A DNA stretch of 64,000 nucleotides from contig CP034979.1 of assembly GCA_004026145.2 (NCBI GenBank), positions 10,906,303 through 10,970,302 of the forward strand, written 5' to 3'. The position numbers were made by a program, and so were the translations under genes. The stretch comes from Takifugu bimaculatus (taxonomy: Eukaryota; Chordata; Actinopteri; Tetraodontiformes; Tetraodontidae). The notes beneath the pieces are model-generated. The model did no database searches. It worked only from the letters and a program-made list of their open reading frames with translations, and had not been told where the DNA came from. The stretch's first letter is position 1. Each line of letters opens with the position of its first letter. Shown here piece by piece: positions 1 through 12,000 of this stretch.

Positions 1-18
1 TGGCCTGTGTCTCTGCAG

Positions 19-3000
19 AAAGTCAACGGCTCTCCTTTCATGACCAACGATGCGGGCTTTGCTCTGGCTTACGCCATCATCATGCTGAACACCGACCAGC
101 ACAACCACAACGTGCGGAAGCAGAACATCCCCATGACGGTGGAGGTGAGTGCGCTCCTACACTTCAGCTCCTCTAAAATCAGTCGGGAGTTAGGAGACCC
201 AAGCACCACTTCCTGTCCAGTGTTCCTCAGCTCGGAGCTCCAACATGGGAACTTTCTCCCACTACTTTATGGTGCACGCACCGGTGGGGAATGGACCCCC
301 CAACAGGTGCCCAACGGAGGCGAGGGTGGCTGTTAAAAGAGGAGCCATACAGATGTCAACAGCTGCAGGCAGCGGCGCTCTGGCCGAGGGGCCGAGCTCT
401 TCTGAACAGGTGCCAGGAGGAAGGCTCCGCCCACATTTAGCCAGTGGGATCTTCCTCATTTGGGGCTCCCACTGGGACTTGGAGTTGCTGTTTATGGCAG
501 TGAGCCTCCCAAAGATGGAGGGAATGTGGGAGCTGCTGAAGACTAAACAGAGTGTGAGGCAGCTTGGGAACAGTCAGTGGGTGGCCCCCGCCCCCGTCCC
601 CCGCCCTTGCCCCCCGCCCCCCGCCCTTGCCCCCCGCCCCCCCCACCAGGGAGCACTTGCTGCCTCTCTGCTCCAGCTACATTCTTCTCTCCTTGCTCAC
701 ACTTTGTAGAGCTGATCTTCTTTAAGTCGGTGTCATAACCTCATCACGGGACCTGCATTGTGCAGTCTTTAGATTGTCACCATACATTCCCAAAAGGTCA
801 TTTGTGGTTTGCACGTTGACGCCCCCCCCAATCCCCCCCGGGCTGAGACAACAGGCAAAGGTTTGCACACAATAGGCTGGAGAAGGCTAATAAAAGTGGC
901 GCCTCGCCCCCGTGCTCAGCAGCTGTAATGTGTGTTGGCTGTGAGCTTTGTTAGCATGCAAATATCTCCTTTTCCTAGCAATGTGCAGGTCCGATCAGGA
1001 GCATAAACCAGTCTGACCAGCACGCCAAGGCGCCTTGTTGAGTGGGTCCAGTAGCTAGTTGGGAGGGACTGACTTCTTGAACTGGACTCTGAGATGAGCT
1101 GATCTCAGCCCGAACATGGAAGGTGCTAACCCTAACCCTAACCTGGGCTGTATCAGGTGACCGGACACGTGCGCTGTCACGTTTCCGTGCTCTCTTGGTG
1201 CTACCCTAGGCCTGGGGGTCTGAGCTGAGACGGTGGAGGAGGACACCTCCCAACTCTGTCTTGGTCTTGACTTTTTTGGACTTTTCCAACCACATTTTCT
1301 CATTTTCCTCTTTGTTCTTGTTCACAGCAATTCAAGAAGAATCTGAAGGGGGTGAATGGAAACAAGGACTTTGAGCAGGACATGTTGGAGGACATCTACA
1401 CAGCCATCAAGTACGCTCCTTCACACACCTCCACTGACCTATGCCACGGTTAGCTCTCATGGTCAAGACCTCCACCCAGTTCTCTGTGTGAGGTCACAGC
1501 TCCTCTGATGGTGCCCAGCCGAGCCACCTTCTATCTGGGTTCCTGCTGCACCAGCAGCCCAGACTGAGAAGGTGTCTGAGGCTGAGGCCCGTCCTGCTGT
1601 CCATGGGCAGGACTCGGACTCACCTGGTGTCACAGGTGAGGTGTGTGTGCTCTGCAGGAGTGAAGAGATCGTGATGCCTGACGAGCAGATCGGCCTGGTG
1701 AAGGAGAACTACGTCTGGAGTGTCTTGCTGCACCGTGGTGCCACACCTGAGGGCCTCTTCCTCCACCTGCCACCTGGCAGCTGTGATCATGACCTGTTCT
1801 CCATGACGTGGGGCCCCACCATTGCTGCCCTCTCCTACGTGTTCGACAAGAGTCTTGATGACGGCATCCTGCAGAAGGCTATCGCTGGCTTCAGGTACGA
1901 ACCCTCCATCCCTGCTGAAGAACCTGTTTCCAGGTGCTCCACCAGTCCTTGTTGTTCAGGTCTTTCTCTCTTTTCAGGAAGTGTGCAATGATAGCAGCTC
2001 ATTATGGCTTCAGCGACGTTTTCGACAACCTCATCATCTCCCTCTGCAAGTTTACCACCCTGAGCAGTGAGGTAAAGCTCTCCACACAGCAAACGCCCCT
2101 TTCATGTTCCTGAAGGCCTGTTGAACTCTGCTGTAGCGTTCTCCCTCTGGCCAGGGCTGCACCTGCCTGTTGGCCAGCCAACCTCAGTGCAGGTCCAGCC
2201 AAATGCTCCTCACAGCAGGGCTGAAGGCCCCGAGGGGGCTGAAGGGCCTGGGGGGGCTGAAGGGGCCCTGGGAGGGCTGAAGGCCACAACGGGGCTGAAG
2301 ACCACAGCAGGGCTGAAGGCCTCGGCAGGGCTGAAGGGGCCCCGGGAGGGCTGAAGGGCCCGGGGGGGCTGAAGGCCACAACGGGGCTGAAGGCCTCGGC
2401 AGGGCTGAAGAGGCCCCGCGGGGGCTGAAGGGGCCCTGGGAGGGCTGAAGGGCCCGGGGGGGCTGAAGGCCACAACGGGGCTGAAGACCACAGCAGGGCT
2501 GAAGGAGACCCCTGAAGATGAGTGGAGACTCCTGAAGATGGGTGGAGACCCCTGAAGATGAGTGGAGACTCCTGAAGATGGGTGGAGACCCCTGAAGATG
2601 AGTGGAGACTCCTGAAGATGGGTGGAGACTCCTGAAGATGGGTGGAGACCCCTGAAGATGAGTGGAGACTCCTGAAGATGGGTGGAGACTCCTGAAGATG
2701 GGTGGAGACCCCTGAAGATGAGTGGAGACTCCTGAAGATGGGTGGAGACCCCTGAAGATGGGTGGAGACTCCTGAAGATGAGTGGAGACTCCTGAAGATG
2801 GGTGGAGACCCCTGAAGATGGGTGGAGACTCCTGAAGATAGGTGGAGACTCCTGAAGATGGGTGGAGACTCCTGAAGATGGGTGGAGACCCCTGAAGATG
2901 GGTGGAGACTCCTGAAGATAGGTGGAGACTCCTGAAGATGGGTGGAGACTCCTGAAGATGGGTGGAGACCCCTGAAGATGAGTGGAGACTCCTGAAGATG

Positions 3001-6000
3001 GGTGGAGACCCCTGAAGATGGGTGGAGACTCCTGAAGATGAGTGGAGACTCCTGAAGATGGGTGGAGACTCCTGAAGATAGGTGGAGACTCCTGAAGATG
3101 GGTGGAGACCCCTGAAGATGGGTGGAGACTCCTGAAGATAGGTGGAGACTCCTGAAGATGGGTGGAGACTCCTGAAGATGAGTGGAGACTCCTGAAGATG
3201 GGTGGAGACTCCTGAAGATGGGTGGAGACCCCTGAAGATGGGTGGAGACTCCTGAAGATAGGTGGAGACTCCTGAAGATGAGTGGAGACCCCTGAAGATG
3301 CTGGGTCCATCTCGTTCACCCTTCCTGACAGGACGTCTCTAGGATGTCCTCCAACAGCTGATTACACGTTGTCTTAATGTCCAGCGACTCACTGTTGTCC
3401 TCAAACCAGCCTACCGTTAGCTTAGCAACACATGAGCTAGGAGTCATTATAGCGCTGCTAAGAACCAACCAGATCCTGTTGATTCACCATTTTTAATGTG
3501 TAGACAGACAGACAGACAGACACACACACACACACAACCAACTGAGGGACTGTTGGTCTCCTACTGATATGGACGTGTGGCTGTAGTTTGTCCCTTTATT
3601 ACGTTATGTCCCTTTATTTTATTAATATTGGTAGTTTTGTCATGTGTTTCCTCTGTCGGCCACTAAAGTCTCCAGTCAAACTACCATATGAACAGTCGAA
3701 CTTGTTGTTGTCTGTTGTTCCCTACAGTCAGTAGAAAACCTTCCTAGCGTGTTTGGAAGTAACAGCAAGGCACAGACAGCAGCCAAGGCAGTGTTTGACC
3801 TTGCCCATCGCCATGGCAACATCCTTAGGGAGGGCTGGAAGAACATAATGGACTCCATGCTGCAGCTGTTCCGGTCGGAGCTGCTGCCCAAAGCCATGGT
3901 TGAGGTCAGTGTTCCAGCGTATCTGTGTGGGATGGCCAGTCCTCTGCTGCCCCCTGCTGTTCAGTCATCAGCACTGTCTTTGCTCCTCAGGTGGAGGACT
4001 TCTTAGAGCCCAATGGGAAGATTTCTCTTCAAAGAGAGGAGACCCCGTCCAATCGGTACGTGTGGAGCAGCTGTGTGTGTGTTGGCCACGCTACGTTCCC
4101 CTGAGCGGGACGGAAGGATGATGTGTGCTGCTGTGTTTCCCAGCGGGGAGTCAGCAGTGCTGAGCTTTGTTACCTGGCTGAGTGGAGCTGAACAGTCGGG
4201 AACCCGAGGACCGTCCACAGAGAACCAGGAGGCCAAGCAGGCCGCCGTCCTCTGCATCAAGGTACAGGGCTGCTGCTCCCGCCACTCCTCAGGGAGCCTG
4301 TGAGGCTCCAGAGGTCTGTCAGGTCCTCCTCCTGGTCCCTCCTCTGAGCTGTCTGGTGTTGTGCTTCCTCCTTCCTAGCAATGTGACCCAGAGAAGTTAA
4401 TCACGGAGAGCAAGTTCCTGCAGCTGGAGTCCCTGCAGGAGCTGATGAAGGTTGTTTATCTCATCTGAACGAAGATCTCAACACCTGTGCTGAGGTGCTG
4501 CTGCCTGTGGTGGTTCACACAGGAACTAACTCATCCTCCCTGCAGGCTCTGATCTCGGTGACGCCCGATGAAGAGACCAACGATGAGGAGGATGCCGCCT
4601 TCTGCCTGGAGATGCTGCTGCGCATCGTTCTGGAGAACCGGTAGGAACTGAGCCCAGCAGCAAAGGCTGGTTGTGAGGGTAATGCCATGACTGTGTGTGT
4701 GTGTGTGTGTGTGTCGCAGAGATCGCGTGTCCTGCGTGTGGCAGACCGTGCGGGACCATCTTTACCACCTCTGTGTCCACGCCACCGACAGCTGCTTCCT
4801 GGTGGAGCGGGCCGTGGTGGGACTCCTCCGGCTCGCCATCCGCCTCCTGCGTCGGGAGGACATCAGCTCTCAGGTGGGCCGTGGTGGTGGGAGGGGGTCC
4901 AGGAAGCCAGGCTGCATTACATGAGGTCTACCTTAAAACTGTCGTGGTGCTGGAGCTTCTAACCCTGCCTCACTGATGGTACCAAGCATACGTTACTCCG
5001 TGATCTGCCAGAAGGAGCAGGTTCTCCCAGGTTCTTGGACTTCAGAAACCTTTGGGGCTCCTGATTGGCCTGTCAGGTCTTTGGTTGTGCTCCCACTTTG
5101 AGGTGTCCCACACGTTGATCCATCCGTGTGCTGATCTTAGATAGATGTCCTCACAAGTTGCTTGCATTGAAGGTTGGTCTGGAAGGATGTGTGAAGCATG
5201 TTCCTTGGTCCTGATCTGGTGTCTCCTTGTCCATCAGGTTCTCCTGTCTCTGCGTCTCCTCCTCATGATGAAACCTCACGTGCTGTCCCGGGTCAGCAGA
5301 GAGGTGGCCTATGGTCTCCACGAGCTGTTGAAGACGAATGCAGCCAACATCCACTGCACAGATGATTGGTACACACTCTTCTCCCTGCTGGAGTGCATCG
5401 GAGGGGGCGTGAAGCCCCCCGCCTCCTTCCAGCTGGCCTCCAGCACCGACAACGACACAGGTTCACCTCTGCTCACCACCCGTCTTCTCTTTAGAGGAGT
5501 GCTTTAGTCATACTAGTGAGACTAGTGCCTCACTAGTGCTTCCTCCATGACCTCACTCGTGCTTCCTCCATGACCTCACTAGTGCTTCCTTCATGACCTC
5601 ACTAGTGCTTCCTCGATGGCCTCACTAGTGCTTCCTCCATGACCTCACTCGTGCTTCCTTCATGACCTCACTAGTGCTTCCTCCATGACCTCACTAGTGC
5701 TTCCTTCATGACCTCAATAGTGCTTCCTCCATGGCCTCACTAGTGCTTCCTCCATGACCCCACTAGTGCATGACCTCACTAGTGCTTCCTCCATGACCCC
5801 ACTAGTGCATGACCTCACTAGTGCTTCCTCCATGACCCCACTAGTGCATGACCTCACTAGTGCTTCCTCCATGACCCCACTAGTGCATGACCTCACTAGT
5901 GCTTCCTCCATGACCTCACTAGTGCTTCCTCCATGGCCTCACTAGTGCTTCCTCCATGGCCTCACTAGTGCTTCCTCCATGGCCTCACTAGTGCTTCCTC

Positions 6001-9000
6001 CATGGCCTCACTAGTGCTTCCTCCATGGCCTCACTAGTGCTTCCTCCATGGCCTCACGAGTGCTTCCTCCATGACCTCATTAGTGCTTCCTCCATGACCT
6101 CACTAGTGCTTCCTCCATGACCTCACTAGTGCTTCCTCCATGACCTCACTAGTGCTTCCTCCATGGCCTCACTAGTGCTTCCTCCATGACCTCATTAGTG
6201 CTTCCTCCATGACCTCACTAGTGATTCCTCCATGGCCTCCCTAGTGCTTCCTCCATGGCCTCACTAGTGCATGACCTCACTAATGCTTCCACCATGGCCT
6301 CACTAGTGCATGGCCTCACTAGTGCTTCCACCATGGCCTCACTAGTGCATGGCCTCACTAGTGCTTCCTCCATGACCTCACTAGTGATTCCTCCATGACC
6401 TCACTAGTGCTTCCTTCATGACCTCATTAGTGCTTCCTCCATGACCTCACTAGTGCTTCCTCCATGACCTCACTAGTGCTTCCTCCCTGACCTCACTAGT
6501 GCTTCCTCCATGACCTCACTAGTGCTTCCTTCATGACCTCATTAGTGCTTCCTCCATGACCTCACTAGTGCTTCCTCCATGACCTCACTAGTGCATGGCC
6601 TCACTAGTGCTTCCTCCATGACCTCATTAGTGTATGACCTCACTAGTGCTTCCTCCATGACCTCACTAGTGCTTCCTTCATGACCTCATTAGTGCTTCCT
6701 CCATGACCTCACTAGTGCTTCCTCCATGACCTCACTAGTGCATGACCTCACTAGTGCTTCCTCCATGGCCTCACTAGTGCATGGCCTCACTAGTGCTTCC
6801 TCCATGGCCTCACTAGTGCTTCCTCCATGACCTCACTAGTGCTTCCTTCATGACCTCATTAGTGCTTCCTCCATGACCTCACTAGTGCTTCCTCCATGAC
6901 CTCACTAGTGCTTCCTCCCTGACCTCACTAGTGCTTCCTCCATGACCTCACTAGTGCTTCCTTCATGACCTCATTAGTGCTTCCTCCATGACCTCACTAG
7001 TGCTTCCTCCATGACCTCACTAGTGCATGGCCTCACTAGTGCTTCCTCCATGACCTCATTAGTGTATGACCTCACTAGTGCTTCCTCCATGACCTCACTA
7101 GTGCTTCCTTCATGACCTCATTAGTGCTTCCTCCATGACCTCACTAGTGCTTCCTCCATGACCTCACTAGTGCATGACCTCACTAGTGCTTCCTCCATGG
7201 CCTCACTAGTGCATGGCCTCACTAGTGCTTCCTCCATGGCCTCACTAGTGCTTCCTCCATGACCTCACTAGTGCTTCCTTCATGACCTCATTAGTGCTTC
7301 CTCCATGACCTCACTAGTGCTTCCTCCATGACCTCACTAGTGCTTCCTTCATGACCTCACTAGTGCTTCCTCCATGACCTCACTAGTGCTTCCTCCATGA
7401 CCTCACTCACCCTCCTCTTATCTGAGCTTCAGCTGTTTTCTTTGGTTCTTCATGAAGAGAACTTTGAGTAGTTGGATGATGAGGCTGCTCTGCCCTCTGC
7501 CTCCAGGAGCCCAGTCAGACAGCGAGCTGCCCCCTCATCACGTCAGTGAGGTCAACGTGGACCGAGGCTACACCTCCGACTCGGAGGTCTACACGGAGCA
7601 CAGCAAGGCCAGGATCCCTCGCTCCACCACAGACGTGGATGTGGCCAGCAGCGGCTGGCTGGTGGTCAGCACACTCATGTCGCCATGACAACGCTGGAGG
7701 GGCTGGTGTAGAGACCACACTCATTCTGGGGCTTTTCTCTCTCCTAAGGTGGGGAAAGACGACCTGGAGATGAGCAAGACCTCTTCAGGCTGCCATAAGC
7801 CTCAGCTTCTCCACCCACTGGTCAACCAGTACAGCCTGACCCTGGGCCAGGACCTGGGCCAGCACGACACCAAGTCTCTCATCAAGTGTGTGGAGACCTT
7901 GTCCTTCATTGTGCGCGATGCTGCGCACGTCACCCCCGACAACTTTGAGCTGTGCGTTAGGGCCATTCGTGTGTTTGTGGAGGCCAGCCTCAACGGAGGT
8001 GAGAACATCTCATTCTGCAGGCCTGGATGTGGGTGGGGGGTGAGTCCATGGGACCGAGACCGCCTGGGGGCTCTGAGCGTTGAGCAGCTACAGTAGGAGC
8101 TCACCTGGTATCTCATCCAGCTGTGTTGTGGCTGCCTGGTCTCCATGGATACAAGGTTAGGATGTTCCTGATGCTCTCATTGACCTTGATGATATTTGAA
8201 GGTTACCGCAACCACGACAAGAAGAAGAGCCACAAGTACGACTCCTCCAGATCTCGACTGAGGAAGAAGATGGGCAGCCGGGAGAAGGAGGCCGGGGGTG
8301 GCAACAGGCGCGGCGGCGGCCGGCTAACGAGCCAGCGCCCATCCCGTTCCCATAGTGATGATGAGGAGGACGAAGGTGTCCCAGCCAGCTACCACACGGT
8401 GTCATTACAGGTTAGTCAGGACGTAAGTACATCAGCCCTCTTTCCTCCTCTACCTCATGTTGATTTGAGTCAAACCTCCCAACCCTCCTCTGTAGACCCT
8501 GTAGGCCCTGCAGACCCTCTAGGCCCTGTAGGTCCTGTAGACCCTCTAGGCCCTGTAGGCCCTGCAGACCTCCTAGGCCCTGTAGACCCTGTAGACCCTG
8601 TAGGCCTTGTAGACCCTGCAGACCCTCTCGGCCCTGCAGACCCTGTAGACCCTGTAGGCCTTGTAGACCCTGCAGACCCTCTAGGCCCTGTAGGTCCTAC
8701 AGACCCTGTCGATCCTGCAGACCCTGTAGGCCCTGTAAACCCTGTAGGCCCTGTAGACCCTGTAGGCCCTCTAGGCCCTGCAGACCCTGTAGACCCTGCA
8801 GACCCTCTAGGCCCTGTAGGCCCTGCAGACCTCCTAGGCCCTGTAGACCCTGTAGGCCCTGCAGACCCTGTAGGCCCTGTAGACCCTGTAGGCCCTGCAG
8901 ACCCTGTAGACCCTGTAGGCCCTGTAGAACCTCTGGGCCCTGCAGACCCTGTAGGCCCTGCAGACCCTGTAGGCCCTGTAGACCCCCTAGGCCCTGCAGA

Positions 9001-12000
9001 CCCTCTAGGCCCTGCAGACCCTCTAGGCCCTGCAGACCCTGTAGACCCTCTAGGCCCTGCAGACCCTGTAGGCCCTGTAGACCCCCTAGGCCCTGTAGAC
9101 CCTGTAGACCCTATTGGCCCTTTATTTGCTGCTGCTACATGAGGTTTAGGTGACCTTTGAAGGGTTTATTGTCGTTAGTAGTCCAGAATCCGGTTTAGCT
9201 GGAGCGGAACCACGAACGCCTGTTCCAGCGTTAATATTTGTCTCCATTGTGTCCCTCTGACCCGATATGGTGATCCAGCCCATAATGATCCAGGCTTTAT
9301 GAAGGGATCAGATCAGATCCTGTTGCTGTCAGTGGTCCTCACTGGTTTTGATGTTTGTGATGGTCCAGCTCTTAGACCTGATGCACACGCTGCACACCCG
9401 GGCCGCCAGCATTTACAGCTCCTGGGCCGAGGAGCAGCGCCACCTGGGGGCCGCAGGCAGGAAGATCGAAGCGGACTCTCAGACCCTGTGGACCAGTTGC
9501 TGGTGCCCCCTGCTGCAAGGTAGCCCTGTTGTCATGAGGAGGCTCCTCCAGCTGCTGTGAGGTGCTGACCCTGAAGGTGCTCTCTCCAGGCATCGCGTGG
9601 CTGTGCTGCGACGCCCGGCGGCAGGTCCGCATGCAGGCCCTGACCTACCTCCAGAGGGCCCTGCTGGTCCACGACCTGCAGACCCTGGACGCAGCGGAGT
9701 GGGAGTCCTGCTTCAATAAGGTGAGGAGTCCACCTGGACCCGTGGGGGGCCATGGTGATGACGGCCCCTGTGTGTGTGTAGGTGCTGTTCCCCCTGCTGA
9801 CCAAGCTGCTGGACAACATTAGCCCTGCAGACGTGGGGGGGATGGAGGAGACCAGGATGAGAGCCTGCACCCTCCTGTCCAAGGTGAGCACCCCCACCAG
9901 CTCGGTGCCCCCCTCTTGATCTATTTGGACCGTGTTATTGGACTGGTCCCAGTAGTTCTTCCTCTCAGGGTTCCGATCCTTCCAGAGGTTCTTGTGTTGG
10001 GAGGTGCTCGGGTTTAGAGCTCCGTCTGCTCTGAGCCATGATGTCTCTTTGGGTGTTCCAGGTCTTCCTCCAGCACCTGTCCCCCCTGCTGTCCCTGCCC
10101 ACCTTCGCCGCCCTCTGGCTCACGATTCTGGACTTCATGGACAAGTACATGCACGCGGGCTCCAGTGACCTCCTGGTGAGTCTTCCTGGTGCTGAAGCAC
10201 GGCTGGACACAGGAGGAAGTCCACATAGTGGTTCCTGCCTGTACCGGGCATGGGGTCAGTACCCGCCCTATGGCAGCCTGTCGGTAACCGTAGCAACTGT
10301 GGACGGCAGCCAGCCATACTCAAGCAGCGCACGTGGAGCGCACGTGGAGTGGGCGGGGTCTCCAGGAGGTGCCCCCCCCACAACACGGCGTTGGTGTGAG
10401 CAGGACTTCCTGTTCTGAAGCTCTTTACCTTCTGGTGTGTGTGTGTGTGCATGTGTGTGTCTCTGTGTGTGTGTGTGCGTGTGCAGCTGGAGGCCATCCC
10501 AGAGTCCCTGAAGAACATGCTCCTGGTCATGGACACGGCTGGGATCTTCCACAGCGCCGACTCCAGGACCGGCTTCTCGGACCTGTGGGAGATCACCTGG
10601 GAGCGGATCGTCTGCTTCCTGCCTCACCTGAGGGAGGAGCTCTTCAAACAGACCATCATAGCAGGTGGGTTGGGGGGGGGGGGGGGGGGGGGGGGTCACG
10701 GAAAGGCTTGGTTTCATGCTCGTTTCTGTGTTTAGACCCAGTACCCAGTCCTCCAGCAGAACCCGTACAGCCGACCCTCCACCCGGGCCCTCCCCCCCCC
10801 ACCCAGGAGCCCCCCCCAGGCTCCATCCCCCTCAGCCCAGCAGAGAAGAAGAGCATCAGCAGGGCAGAGGCCCCCCAGGAGCCTCCAGCCAACGGTGAGC
10901 TGCCTGTCTGTCTGCTCTGCCTGTCTGCTCTGGCTGCCTGTCTGCCTGTCTGATCTGCCTGTCTGCTCTGGCTGCCTGTCTGTCTGTCTGCTCTGGCTGC
11001 CTGTCTGTCTGCTCTGGCTGCCTGTCTGTCTGTCTGATCTGCCTGTCTGCTCTGGCTGCCTGTCTGTCTGTCTGCTCTGGCTGCCTGTCTGTCTGCTCTG
11101 GCTGCCTGTCTGTCTGCTCTGGCTGCCTGTCTGATCTGTCTGTCTGCTCTGGCTGCCTGTCTGTCTGTCGGATCTGTCTGTCTGCTCTGGCTGCCTGTCT
11201 GTCTGCTCTGGCTGCCTGTCTGCTCTGGCTGCCTGCCTGTCTGCTCTGGCTGCCTGTCTGTCTGCTCTGTCTGTCTGATCTGTCTGTCTGCTCTGGCTGC
11301 CTGTCTGATCTGTCTGTCTGCTCTGGCTGCCTGTCTGATCTGCCTGTCTGCTCTGGCTGCCTGTCTGTCTGATCTGTCTGCCTGCTCTGGCTGCCTGTCT
11401 GTCTGATCTGTCTGGCTGCCTGTCTGTCTGATCTGTCTGTCTGCTCTGGCTGCCTGTCTGATCTGTCTGTCTGCCTGTCTGCTCTGGCTGCCTGTCTGTC
11501 CTGTCTGCTCTGTCTGCTCTGGCTGCCTGTCTGATCTGTCTGTCTGATCTGCTGCCTGTCTGTCTGTCTGATCTGTCTGTCTGCTCTGTCTGTCTGATCT
11601 GTCTGTCTGCTCTGGCTGCCTGTCTGATCTGTCTGTCTGCTCTGTCTGTCTGATCTGTCTGTCTGCTCTGGCTGCCTGTCTGATCTGTCTGTCTGCTCTG
11701 TCTGTCTGATCTGTCTGTCTGCTCTGGCTGCCTGTCTGATCTGTCTGTCTGCTCTGGCTGCCTGTCTGATCTGTCTGTCTGCCTGTCTGTCTGTCTGCTC
11801 TGTCTGTCTGATCTGTCTGTCTGCTCTTGCTGCCTGTCAGTCTGCTCTGTCTGTCTGATCTGTCTGTCTGCTCTGGCTGCCTGTCTGTCTGATCTGTCTG
11901 TCTGCTCTGGCTGCCTGTCTGTCTGATCTGCCTGTCTGCTCTGGCTGCCTGTTTGTCTGTCTGCTCTGGCTGCCTGTCTGATCTGTCTGTCTGATCTGCT

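Noticed and set aside
2210..3319. 369-codon minus-strand frame
   Set aside because: Reverse of the 20-base minisatellite in a gbf1 intron.
8123..9142. Collagen-like coding exon
   Set aside because: The repeat is Asp/Gly-Pro-x in a 9-base minisatellite, not Gly-x-y collagen, and the gbf1 exon has a good GTAAGT donor at 8423 matching the known exon boundary.
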